Below, piece after piece: positions 7,446 to 16,820 of a stretch of 64,000 bases of DNA (the first letter of the stretch is position 1; each line of letters starts with the position of its first letter). Below the pieces are notes generated by a model. That model saw nothing but the letters and a program-made list of their open reading frames with translations. It searched no databases and was not told the origin of the DNA. The DNA comes from an uncultured Anaeroplasmataceae bacterium (GTDB taxonomy: Bacteria; Bacillota_I; Bacilli_A; Acholeplasmatales; Anaeroplasmataceae). The stretch lies in contig CAJTXR010000004.1 of NCBI GenBank assembly GCA_910584005.1, positions 1-64,000 on the forward strand, in the 5' to 3' direction. Both the position numbers and the translations under genes were made by a program.

Positions 7446-10400
7446 ATGGCGAAATTCAAAAAAGTATTTTTAAGTGTTGCAATGTTATGTGGGCTTTGTG
7501 CTGTTGGTAGTCAGTTAACTACACACGCTGCAGCCGACGGATTAGTAGAAAATTTTGATTATAGTACAGAAGAAATCACAACAGGTGGAGCTTCAAACTA
7601 TAATATTTATTCTAAATCTATTGTTTCAACAGAACTTGCTCAAGAAGATTCATTAGATGTTTTAAAAATATCTCATCAACCTGGGGATTTAGGATCAACT
7701 GGTGGAAAAATTGAATTTAGAGATAATGCTGCTGCATCTAGTTTATTTAATACACCTGGTTCTAGTATTGTAATAAAAGTAAAATTTAAAATGAATCAAA
7801 CAGAAGATAAATCATTTAAATTGTGGTTTGGTGGTGGAGATGTAAATTCTTCAGGAAAAACTTATAACTTATTAAGAATGAGATATGACGAATTTAGATA
7901 TCAAATGGGAACAGCTACAGAACAAACTGTAAAAGGTGTAGTTGTTTCAGCTAATGCTTGGCATGAAGCAACATTCGTTTTATATGAAACAGGACCTGAT
8001 ACACAAGATAAAGTTTTTACTTATGTAGATAATCAACTCTTTTATAGTGCAGATTTTAATACGGGGGATGATTTTAATGGAAAATTAACAGGATTTAATA
8101 TTGAATGGCCTAAAGGAACTTATTCTACAGCTAGTAATATGTTCATTGATTATATCTCTGTTAAAGCATATAATGGAGCAACAGCTTCTGTTGATGCTAC
8201 AAAAGAGGTTAACGTAGGAGATGAATTTAGTTTAGCTCCAACATTAACTGCAGTGGATGATAGTAAACCAGTGTCTTTACCTAATTATTCAGTTACTATT
8301 TCTGATAATACCAAATTAGAATACAATTCAACTACAAATAAATTTACAGCTTTGGCTAAAACAACAGATCCAGTAACGGTTACATTTGATTTTGCAGATG
8401 AACTAATCGAGGATAAAACAGTATCTATTGTAATTAACGAAACAACAGAACCAATTAAGGTTGCTTCTATTACCCAAAAAATATTTGAAGAAGATATTAC
8501 TTTAGGTGTAGGTGAAAGTTTTAACTTAAATCATTTATTTGCTGCAAGTCCAATAACTGCAGACAATACAGAGTTAAAATTTGAAGTAATAGATGGCTTA
8601 GATTTTGTAGCTATTAGTGATCAAAATTTAACAGCTACTGCTTCTGGTACAGCAAAAATTAAAGTTTCTGCATTAGATGGAAGTAATGTTACAAAAGAAG
8701 TTAATGTTAAAGTGTTAAAAGGTGCTTATGCAGGTTTAAATAATTATGAATTGACAGACGAATATAGTGAAGCTGAAATTACTCATAATGGATTTATCAG
8801 TAAGGGGTATGGCAGTAAAACCTTCTCTCCAATTACTGTCGTAGAAGATGAAGTATTTGGAAAGGCTATTAAATTTAGTGGTGTAGGTGGTAAAGATTCT
8901 TCTGGTTCACATTTAGACAAGCATATTCCATTATCTCAGTTAAATTCAAATAAAGATTTCAAATTGACTGCATGGATTAAAATGAATGAAGAAGCAGCTG
9001 AAAAGCTATCTAGTGCTAGAATAGATTTAAAACTCTTTACCTATTATTATGAAAATGGGCAGTATGACTATGGAAATGCTGCACCTTATAGCATTACTTT
9101 ACAAAATGTAAAATCAAAATTAGTCAATGGATGGGTATATGTAGAAACAGGACCTATTAATTTAGATGTTGATGCATTAGGAAAAGGATTTGAAGGAATT
9201 AAAATTGAATTAGCTACTTGGAGTACAGAAAGCGGAGTTGAATCCTATATTACTCATTTGAACTTGGTAGAACAAGAAACAGTCCAATTTGTAGATTGGT
9301 CACTTACTGATAGCAATGGTATAGCAAAAGAGGAGTACACATTAAATGTTACTAATACATTACAACTTAACGCTGTAGCAATTCCTTCAGCAGCAGCAAT
9401 CAGTGCTTCTTACTCATCATCTGATGAAACTATTGCAACAGTAGATGCAAATGGATTAGTTACTATATTAAACAAAGTTGGAGATGTAACTATAACTGTT
9501 ACTGTTGGTACAACCACAAAAGAGATAACGATTCATGTTACAAAATCTGCTCAAACAATTACAGTTGAAAATGAGAATTTGCAAATTAATTTAATAAATT
9601 ATAATCCAATGAATTCTTATAACTTTACAGTAACGCCAGCAGATCATACAAGTGAAATCTTAGTTTCATCTGCAAATGAAGAGGTATGTACTGTTTCAAT
9701 TGCAAGAGGTAAGTTATGGATTACTCCAGTTGGATATGGTACAACAACAATTACTTTAGTGGCAAAGGATAATTCTGAAGCAACAGTTACTTTTACAATT
9801 ACAGTTAGAGATTTTACTGTATCTTATGATGTGCAAGGACATGGAGAAGCTCAAGATAGTAAGAGTAATGTAGTAGCCATTCCAGAACAATTACCAGAAT
9901 TGACAGCAGAAGGTTGGATTTTTGGCGGTTGGTATTTAGATTCTGCTTGTACACAAAAAGCAACTGCAGGAGCATCAATTACAGCAGATACAACACTATA
10001 TGCAAAATGGACAGAAAAGGCAGCAAATACATATACTATTACTTATAATACTAAGGGACATGGAGAAGCCCAAAATAGTGTAGCTAATGTAACAGCCATT
10101 CCAGAACAATTACCAGAGTTAACAGCAGAAGGTTGGACTTTTGGTGGCTGGTATACAGATGAAGCATGTACTGTAGCAGCAGTTAAGGGAGCAACAATCA
10201 CAGCAGATACAACGCTTTATGCAAAATGGACAGAGGTTGTAGTTGCCACTTATACAATTACATACAATATTCAAGGACATGGTACTGCACAAGGATCTGT
10301 TTCTAATGTAACAGCATTGCCAAGTGAATTACCAGTATTAAGTGAAGAAGGATACACCTTTGATGGTTGGTATTTAGATGCAAATTGCACCCAAAAAGCA

Positions 10401-10628
10401 ACTGCAGGAGCAACAATCACAGCAGATACAACACTTTATGCAAAGTGGACAAAAAATGCACCTAAACCTGTAACGCCAGAGCCAACTCCAAAGAAAGACA
10501 ACACAGGCTTAATTGTAGGCTTAGTTGTTGGAGGCGTCGTTCTTCTTGGAGCTGCTGGTGGTTTGGCATTCTACCTTACAAAAAAGGGAAAAGCTTCAAA
10601 GAAACAAGATGTAGAAAATAAAGAATAA
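7446..10628 (+). CDS. Surface glycan-binding protein: lectin-like modules, Ig-like domains, three InlB B-repeats, membrane anchor
   Basis: A 1060-residue exported protein. ATG 7446 is preferred over ATG 7437, which abuts the AAAGGA site. A signal peptide ends near residue 27 (THAAADG). Residues about 30-240 look like a concanavalin-type lectin fold. About 430-610 resembles a CBM4/9-like jelly roll, and about 615-790 holds Big_2-type Ig-like domains. Three tandem 73-residue InlB B (Flg_new) repeats occupy about 790-1003. A proline/lysine linker, one hydrophobic helix and a basic tail (TKKGKASKKQ) form the C-terminal anchor; no LPXTG is seen. No catalytic motif is evident, so it probably captures polymer at the cell surface. 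Confidence 0.85.
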   Translation: MAKFKKVFLSVAMLCGLCAVGSQLTTHAAADGLVENFDYSTEEITTGGASNYNIYSKSIVSTELAQEDSLDVLKISHQPGDLGSTGGKIEFRDNAAASSLFNTPGSSIVIKVKFKMNQTEDKSFKLWFGGGDVNSSGKTYNLLRMRYDEFRYQMGTATEQTVKGVVVSANAWHEATFVLYETGPDTQDKVFTYVDNQLFYSADFNTGDDFNGKLTGFNIEWPKGTYSTASNMFIDYISVKAYNGATASVDATKEVNVGDEFSLAPTLTAVDDSKPVSLPNYSVTISDNTKLEYNSTTNKFTALAKTTDPVTVTFDFADELIEDKTVSIVINETTEPIKVASITQKIFEEDITLGVGESFNLNHLFAASPITADNTELKFEVIDGLDFVAISDQNLTATASGTAKIKVSALDGSNVTKEVNVKVLKGAYAGLNNYELTDEYSEAEITHNGFISKGYGSKTFSPITVVEDEVFGKAIKFSGVGGKDSSGSHLDKHIPLSQLNSNKDFKLTAWIKMNEEAAEKLSSARIDLKLFTYYYENGQYDYGNAAPYSITLQNVKSKLVNGWVYVETGPINLDVDALGKGFEGIKIELATWSTESGVESYITHLNLVEQETVQFVDWSLTDSNGIAKEEYTLNVTNTLQLNAVAIPSAAAISASYSSSDETIATVDANGLVTILNKVGDVTITVTVGTTTKEITIHVTKSAQTITVENENLQINLINYNPMNSYNFTVTPADHTSEILVSSANEEVCTVSIARGKLWITPVGYGTTTITLVAKDNSEATVTFTITVRDFTVSYDVQGHGEAQDSKSNVVAIPEQLPELTAEGWIFGGWYLDSACTQKATAGASITADTTLYAKWTEKAANTYTITYNTKGHGEAQNSVANVTAIPEQLPELTAEGWTFGGWYTDEACTVAAVKGATITADTTLYAKWTEVVVATYTITYNIQGHGTAQGSVSNVTALPSELPVLSEEGYTFDGWYLDANCTQKATAGATITADTTLYAKWTKNAPKPVTPEPTPKKDNTGLIVGLVVGGVVLLGAAGGLAFYLTKKGKASKKQDVENKE
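9816..10450 (+). repeat. Three tandem InlB B-type repeats, period exactly 219 bases
   Basis: The GGA codon of the conserved GHG motif recurs at 9837, 10056 and 10275, so each unit is exactly 219 bases (73 codons). Each unit carries GHG, an ELP or QLPEL strand, GWxFxGWY, a short acidic-cysteine stretch, and TADTTLYAKWT. Nucleotide identity between copies is high, as expected of recent duplication. Confidence 0.92.
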
Positions 10629-10642
10629 AGGTATGAATTGAT

Positions 10643-13600
10643 ATGAAGAAAAAAGTTATTGGTATTGGTACTTTCTTTCTTCTAGTTATCTCATTTTTCA
10701 TTTGTACTGCCGTCACAATACAAAATCATTATAAAGCAGGCGGCAGTACGCCTTCTTTTTCCATTAATGCTGGACAAAGATATGATGCTTTAGCAATTTC
10801 AGGAACTTTTAAAATTCATGTTGGAGAAGAATTTTCTTTTGATAAAGAATTTATGCCTTATGTTAAGCCTGAAGAAAAAGCAACAATGAAAATTGAAATA
10901 GAAGATGAAAGTGTACTTTATTTAACAGATTATAAATTTAAAGTCATTGGATTAAAAGCAGGGGAATCTAAAATCATTGTATCCTCTGATAAATATTATT
11001 CAGAAATTACAATTCAAGTTGAATTAGAAAATTTATGTGTGAATGGTGATTTTACCAATTTAGCTATAGGAACTACATGGGAGGAAATGAATCAAACCGT
11101 TGATGGCTGGAGATTATATACAGGAAATCAAGTGGTAGATCCTCAAAATCAAATTGTAGAAATTATAGAAGAAGAAGGAAATCACGTTGTTCATTATCAG
11201 CATTTAAAAACAGCATATTCTACACTTTATAAAACCTTCAATGTAGGACCTGGACAATATTATGTCAAGGCTAGAATGAAAGGAAAAGATGTAGAAAAAG
11301 ACACCTATGTCCGAATTAATAATGATAATAAAAATAAAACATTAACGGACATGGTAAAGGGTACATTTGATTGGACTGAATTTACCTCAAATGTATTTAG
11401 AATAGAGGAAAGCGATTCAAAGCCTTTAAAGATTGAATTATATTGTCCAAATAATACAGGCGAAGTATGGTTTGATGATATTGAAATTTATCGCGTAATT
11501 ACACCAGATCAACTTTCTATATCTGTTGAAAATATGGCAGAAGATTTAGAAGTGGGGGAAACATTACAATTAAGATGTCATACCAATCCAGAATCTATTG
11601 TGGATTATAACTATAAATATGAAGTTCAAGATAGTGAGATTGCAGATGTTTCAGTTATTGGTGAAGTTACTGGTAAAAAAGCTGGTATCACAAAAGTTAT
11701 TATTACAGATTTGATTTTTGGTTATCAAACCGAAGTCACAATTATTGTTGGAAAACGTAATGGAATTCAAGCAATTATTGATGGAGTCGATTCAATTGTA
11801 AAAGTAAAGGAAGACTCTAGTATAGCTATTCCTGTTTCAGTGGATAATACAGAACAGTTCCAAATTATTAAATATCGAAACGCAAGTTTTGGAGATTATT
11901 ATATTAAAAATCATCAAATTATATATTCACCAAAACGAGATGTCTTTACCTTAAATAATGAATACGACTCTTTTAAGGTAGTGGTATTTAATCAAGAAAA
12001 AGGATATCAAATATTAGAAATTACAGTTGATATTGAAGCAGTATTTGATGAATGTATAGAAACAGAATTTTGGTTAACAACACCAAAAAATAAAGGGATG
12101 ATTTGGGAAACTACAGTAAATAATAACAATTATTCTGCTTGTGGTAATTATGATAATTCAAAAAAAGATTTGTTATATAATGGCGGTTATGTACAGATTA
12201 CGTGTAGTGATATAGAAATTTTATATCCTCAAAAAAAGCGTTCTGAAATGACAGGTAATGAAAAAAATATCCGTGAAGCAAAAGCATTATTATATGGCAA
12301 AATTCAAGGGATACTAAAAAGTACAACGACCACTCATGGCGGAACAGTTGAACTTGTAAAGAATGGATACGCACAAGAAATTCAAGATCGGTATTATAGT
12401 TCTACAGGTAAAATCATTCATGGTATTTTATTTAACTATACCCCAAAAGAAAATTTTTATGGCTACGATACCTTTGATATCGTCATTAAAAATGGGGATG
12501 TCGAAAATACGATCACAGTTACTGTATATGTATTGCCAGATGTTGAAGATTTTAAATTTGATCAATTAAATTTAGATGGAACGTATTTATTAAGCAATGA
12601 TGCTTGGTTAGAAGATGTTCGTAATGGATACAACGATAAAGACCCTTATATAACCAAATGGGTTGAATTTTATGAGAAAAATTTAGCTGGTTATACATTA
12701 AAAGGAATTCCATCAGAAGCTAGATCTGCTGTAGAGCAATTTGCAATTCTTTACCAAATTACAAATAAAAAAGAGTATGCAGAATTATGTTGGCAACAAT
12801 TAGAACGTATGGTATGGGATGAAGAATGGACTGGCGATGGAAGACGTAGAGGTAGTTGGGGAGAAGACTCTAATGGTTTCTTAGATGCAGCAATGGTAAC
12901 ATATAGTGTTGCGTTTGCATACAACTACATTAAAGATACACTAAAGGATAACCAAAAAGAAATTATCATTAAAGCATTATATGAAGAAGGCTTTTATTAT
13001 TTTGAAAATTTAAATAATGTAAATGTATTGCTACATGGAAATAACCATTGCTTGTTAATCTGTGGAAATCTTGCTTTAGCTGCGTTATCTACCTTAAGCT
13101 ATCAAGGAGAAATTGAAGGAACAGTAAAAGGGAAATCCTATCATATTGATGTTCAAAAAATGTCTGCTGAAGTAGTAATCACTGCATTCCGCTTTTTACA
13201 AAACGGACTTGTTCATTATTCTGATTCTGGTGGATTCCCAGAAGGACCAGCATATTCAATTTACGCTCATCGTAATATCGTTTCTTTGCTAGCAACATTA
13301 AGAAATCTATATGGTGAAGAAAATGGTAAAATTAATTCATTTGGATTAAGTGATATAGAAGGAATTATGAATTACATCAATTATCCACTATATAGTTCTA
13401 GTCCTAACCACGAATCTTTCTATTACGCAGAAAGTGAATATTCTAATAATCAACCTGCATTACTATGGTACACACGAATTGATGAAAGTAATACAAATGC
13501 AGCAATCTTAAGTAAATTAGCAGATGATAATGAACAATACAATATTATGAGTTTACTATGGTATACTCCAGGATTGTTTGATAAGATTAATCTTCACGCA

Positions 13601-15271
13601 ATGGAAAAGCTAGATTACTTATTAGAAGAACATGAATTAGCAACCTTCCGTTCTGCCTTTGGAGATGAAATGGCAATCTTTACAGGATTAAAAGGCGTGA
13701 ACATCACAAGTGGATCTTTTGCTCATAAAAATTTAGATAGTGGTACATTTGAAATTTATGCATTAGGAGAGCGTTTCATCGGGAACTTCTGTAATGAAAC
13801 ATATAATATTGTCGTACCAAATGGATTTTGGGATTATGATTATCAAAGATGGACTTACTATAAGAAAAATGCTCAAGGACAAAATACACTAGTCTTTAAC
13901 CCAGAAAAAAATCCTGTTCTTCAGCAGGATCCTAATGCAAATGCTCCAATCGTAAAGTTTGATTCTAATCAAAATGGAGGATATTCAATTGTTAATTTAT
14001 CTGATGTTTATAAAACAGATGTACTTTCTGCTTATCGTGGACTAAAACTATTTGATAATCGAACAAAGATAATGCTTCAAGATGAATTTGAATTAAGAGA
14101 TGAATCGACAATTTACTGGAGTGCTCATACAGAAGCTAAAATTGAAATTATTTCTGAAAAAGTAGCTCGTTTGATTTTAAATGGTAAAAGTTTATATGCT
14201 TATATAAATAGTGAAATTGGAAGTTTTTCAGTTATGCCTGCAACAGCACTTCCTGGAACAATCGGCGAATTCTGCAATTTAGATAATGAAGGAGTAAATA
14301 AGCTAGTTATCCGATTAGACCATGTTACTTCAGGAACTTTAAATGTTGTTTTTGTTCCAACACTAGAAGAAATTACTCAATTTGAAAACTACAAAATCAC
14401 AGCTTTAAATGATTGGAGTTTAGAAAATTTAACTGCGTTACCAGATATTGCCGTTGAAAATATAACAATGAATACTGAATTTGGAGATAAATATAAGTAT
14501 GTATTTAACCCTTATCAATATCAGTATGTAGTTAAACTAGATAAAACAGTCAAGGAAGTTCCTAATTTAGATGTTACATATGATAAAACAAAGTATAAAG
14601 TAACAATAGAAAAAGCAAAAACATTTAATTCTGCTACAAAAGTCATAGTAGAAGATATTGCTACTAAAGAAACAAGAACATATACCTATCGATTCCTTGT
14701 GGATACAATTATTGATGGTTATGAGGAATATACATTAATTCCTGTAGTAAATGTAGTAGGAACAACAGGGGTTGCAAATCTTATTGATGGCAACAACAAA
14801 ACAACATTTACTTCTGAAAATAGAGAAGTTGTCATTTTTGAATTTGAAAAAGAAACTACAATTACGAATGTATTAATGAGGTTTTCTGGAGGATTATTAA
14901 ATACATATTATTTTGATATTTATTATAGCTTAGATGGTGAAACCTGGACAACCTGTTATTTTGGTGGTCAAAGCACCAATAATATGGGAGATGAAGTATA
15001 TTCCTTAGGTTTTGTTGAAGCAAAATATATGAAAATAGTATTTAACGGAAATAATCATGACGATAAAACGACACTTTCAAGAGTGGAATTTTATCATAAC
15101 AATTATAAACCTCAAAAAACAAATAATGCTACTGCACTACCAATTATTTTAAGCTGTGTAGGTGGTGCTGCTATTATCACAGTTCTCGTGGTATTAACCA
15201 TAATTTTAACAAAGAAAAGGAGTAAAAAAGATGAAAAAACTATTGCTAATGATTCTTCTAATGGTAACTAG
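10643..15271 (+). CDS. Surface polysaccharide lyase, heparinase II/III-like, with accessory binding domains
   Basis: A 1542-residue multidomain exported enzyme. Order: N-terminal membrane/signal segment (about 5-27), Ig-like region (40-130), CBM-like jelly roll (130-290), Big_2-like domain (295-370), further beta modules to about 640, then an (alpha/alpha) toroid (about 650-1000) and beta-sandwich (about 1000-1270) of the heparinase II/III type. Candidate active-site segments are HGNNH (about residue 798) and GFPEGPAYSIYAHRN (864-878, with Y871, Y874 and H876), matching the conserved PEGxxY region of PL12/PL21-like lyases. An F5/8 type C domain (about 1385-1490) and a C-terminal transmembrane anchor with lysine-rich tail follow. 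Likely makes the first cuts in the polymer outside the cell. The exact PL family is uncertain. Confidence 0.82.
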   Translation: MKKKVIGIGTFFLLVISFFICTAVTIQNHYKAGGSTPSFSINAGQRYDALAISGTFKIHVGEEFSFDKEFMPYVKPEEKATMKIEIEDESVLYLTDYKFKVIGLKAGESKIIVSSDKYYSEITIQVELENLCVNGDFTNLAIGTTWEEMNQTVDGWRLYTGNQVVDPQNQIVEIIEEEGNHVVHYQHLKTAYSTLYKTFNVGPGQYYVKARMKGKDVEKDTYVRINNDNKNKTLTDMVKGTFDWTEFTSNVFRIEESDSKPLKIELYCPNNTGEVWFDDIEIYRVITPDQLSISVENMAEDLEVGETLQLRCHTNPESIVDYNYKYEVQDSEIADVSVIGEVTGKKAGITKVIITDLIFGYQTEVTIIVGKRNGIQAIIDGVDSIVKVKEDSSIAIPVSVDNTEQFQIIKYRNASFGDYYIKNHQIIYSPKRDVFTLNNEYDSFKVVVFNQEKGYQILEITVDIEAVFDECIETEFWLTTPKNKGMIWETTVNNNNYSACGNYDNSKKDLLYNGGYVQITCSDIEILYPQKKRSEMTGNEKNIREAKALLYGKIQGILKSTTTTHGGTVELVKNGYAQEIQDRYYSSTGKIIHGILFNYTPKENFYGYDTFDIVIKNGDVENTITVTVYVLPDVEDFKFDQLNLDGTYLLSNDAWLEDVRNGYNDKDPYITKWVEFYEKNLAGYTLKGIPSEARSAVEQFAILYQITNKKEYAELCWQQLERMVWDEEWTGDGRRRGSWGEDSNGFLDAAMVTYSVAFAYNYIKDTLKDNQKEIIIKALYEEGFYYFENLNNVNVLLHGNNHCLLICGNLALAALSTLSYQGEIEGTVKGKSYHIDVQKMSAEVVITAFRFLQNGLVHYSDSGGFPEGPAYSIYAHRNIVSLLATLRNLYGEENGKINSFGLSDIEGIMNYINYPLYSSSPNHESFYYAESEYSNNQPALLWYTRIDESNTNAAILSKLADDNEQYNIMSLLWYTPGLFDKINLHAMEKLDYLLEEHELATFRSAFGDEMAIFTGLKGVNITSGSFAHKNLDSGTFEIYALGERFIGNFCNETYNIVVPNGFWDYDYQRWTYYKKNAQGQNTLVFNPEKNPVLQQDPNANAPIVKFDSNQNGGYSIVNLSDVYKTDVLSAYRGLKLFDNRTKIMLQDEFELRDESTIYWSAHTEAKIEIISEKVARLILNGKSLYAYINSEIGSFSVMPATALPGTIGEFCNLDNEGVNKLVIRLDHVTSGTLNVVFVPTLEEITQFENYKITALNDWSLENLTALPDIAVENITMNTEFGDKYKYVFNPYQYQYVVKLDKTVKEVPNLDVTYDKTKYKVTIEKAKTFNSATKVIVEDIATKETRTYTYRFLVDTIIDGYEEYTLIPVVNVVGTTGVANLIDGNNKTTFTSENREVVIFEFEKETTITNVLMRFSGGLLNTYYFDIYYSLDGETWTTCYFGGQSTNNMGDEVYSLGFVEAKYMKIVFNGNNHDDKTTLSRVEFYHNNYKPQKTNNATALPIILSCVGGAAIITVLVVLTIILTKKRSKKDEKTIANDSSNGN

Positions 15272-16793
15272 TATTTTAACATTAGCATCCTGCGGTGGCG
15301 GGAATGAATTGACCATATATCTATATCAAGATAATGTAATTTATCGTTCTGATATGCCAGTTTTTCAAAAAGCAAATGAATATGCTGGAATTAAATTAAC
15401 AGGTGTATTACAAAAATATGACACAAATTATGATACAATTTATAATTTACGTGGAAAAGATGCAAATTTAGTAGTAAATGATCAAGATACAATTGAAGCA
15501 ACAGCTTTAAAAGATGGAATTTTTTTAGATTTAACACCATTAATCGAGCAACATGCTCCAAATTTGAAAAAATTCTTTGATGAAAATCCAGAGAAAAAAG
15601 CATGGGCAACGGCCAGTGATGGTAAAATCTATGGCGTTCCATTTTATACAGATGGAAAAACGGCTAAAGCATTCTTTGTTCGGCTAGATTGGGTAAACAA
15701 ATTAGCCAAAGCGAATGCATTACCTGCTGGAGTAACGAAGGATAACCTAAATGATTTAACTGTAGATCAATTTCACGATTTATTAAAAGCATTTAAGGAT
15801 AATAAAAATTTATTGACTTCATTTTCAAGTATATATCCATATTTTGATCGAGATTTGGATTTTGCAATATCTGAATTAGCTTCTTTATGGGGTGGAACAG
15901 CAGAGTACTATCTAGATCAAAATAATAAAGTTGTTTATGGTGCTATTCAAGATGAATTTAAGGTTGCGATAAAAGAAATATCAAAATGGTTTAATGAAGG
16001 ATTAATTGATCCAGCTATTCTTACACCATCAAATAAAGATAAGCGTGTAGAATATTTTGCCCAAAATAGTGGTGGTGCAACTCATGATTGGATTGGTACT
16101 ACCTATTCCTTTAATGATGATGTATATGCAGAAAATTTAAATCAAGATTCTAAAATAGAAGGTAAATTTGAGTTGATTTGTATTGCACCTCCAGCTCGAA
16201 AAGATGGTTCAAGATTTGAACCAACCATCCGTAAACAAATTGGTACTGTTACTGCAATTAATACATCTACAAGTGCAGAAGATCAAGTAAAATTAATCAA
16301 GTGGATCGATTATTTCTTTAGTGAAACTGGACATGAACAATTAAACTTTGGTATTGAAGGAGAACATTTTAACAAAAATGGTTCTACATATTCCTTTACA
16401 AATAAAATCTTGAATGATAAGGCAACTGCTCTTGCAAATCTTTACAATATTGGAGCTCAGCTTCAATCTCCAGGTGTACAAACCTTTGATTATGAGGAAG
16501 CATGGTTATCAGAGCCAGCAAGAACTGCAATGAATATGTATGAGTCTAATCAATACATTAATTTAAAATATAATGATTTAATTTATCCAAACATTAAACT
16601 ATCTAATGCAGATTATCAAGAAATTAACGCATCTAGAAGTGCAGTTAATCAAGTATATTTAGATCAAATTAGCCAGTGGTTAAAGGGTGGACCTAATAGT
16701 GTAACAGATAGTAGCTGGAGTTCCTTTGTAACTAAGATGAAACAAGCTGGAACAGATAAAATTGTTGCTACATTACAAAATTACGTAAAATAA
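15231..16793 (+). CDS. Oligosaccharide-binding lipoprotein of the CUT1 importer (LplA-like)
   Basis: A 520-residue solute-binding protein with a type II signal peptide; the lipobox LASC places the lipidated cysteine at residue 21, followed by a GGG linker. The body is a family-1 two-lobed binding fold with typical segments such as DGIFLDLTPLI, YGVPFY and KIYGVPF-type hinge regions. Length matches LplA-type receptors. Its first 41 bases overlap the end of the lyase gene, and its AAAGGAG site (15216-15222) is inside that gene, so the two are translationally linked. It presents lyase products to the permeases at 5549 and 6565. Confidence 0.92.
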   Translation: MKKLLLMILLMVTSILTLASCGGGNELTIYLYQDNVIYRSDMPVFQKANEYAGIKLTGVLQKYDTNYDTIYNLRGKDANLVVNDQDTIEATALKDGIFLDLTPLIEQHAPNLKKFFDENPEKKAWATASDGKIYGVPFYTDGKTAKAFFVRLDWVNKLAKANALPAGVTKDNLNDLTVDQFHDLLKAFKDNKNLLTSFSSIYPYFDRDLDFAISELASLWGGTAEYYLDQNNKVVYGAIQDEFKVAIKEISKWFNEGLIDPAILTPSNKDKRVEYFAQNSGGATHDWIGTTYSFNDDVYAENLNQDSKIEGKFELICIAPPARKDGSRFEPTIRKQIGTVTAINTSTSAEDQVKLIKWIDYFFSETGHEQLNFGIEGEHFNKNGSTYSFTNKILNDKATALANLYNIGAQLQSPGVQTFDYEEAWLSEPARTAMNMYESNQYINLKYNDLIYPNIKLSNADYQEINASRSAVNQVYLDQISQWLKGGPNSVTDSSWSSFVTKMKQAGTDKIVATLQNYVK

Positions 16794-16820
16794 AAAAATT
16801 ATAAGTAAGGGGATGATTTA

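Noticed and set aside
9816..10450. CRISPR array
   Set aside because: The repeats are 219 bases long, in frame, and encode InlB B-type protein domains.
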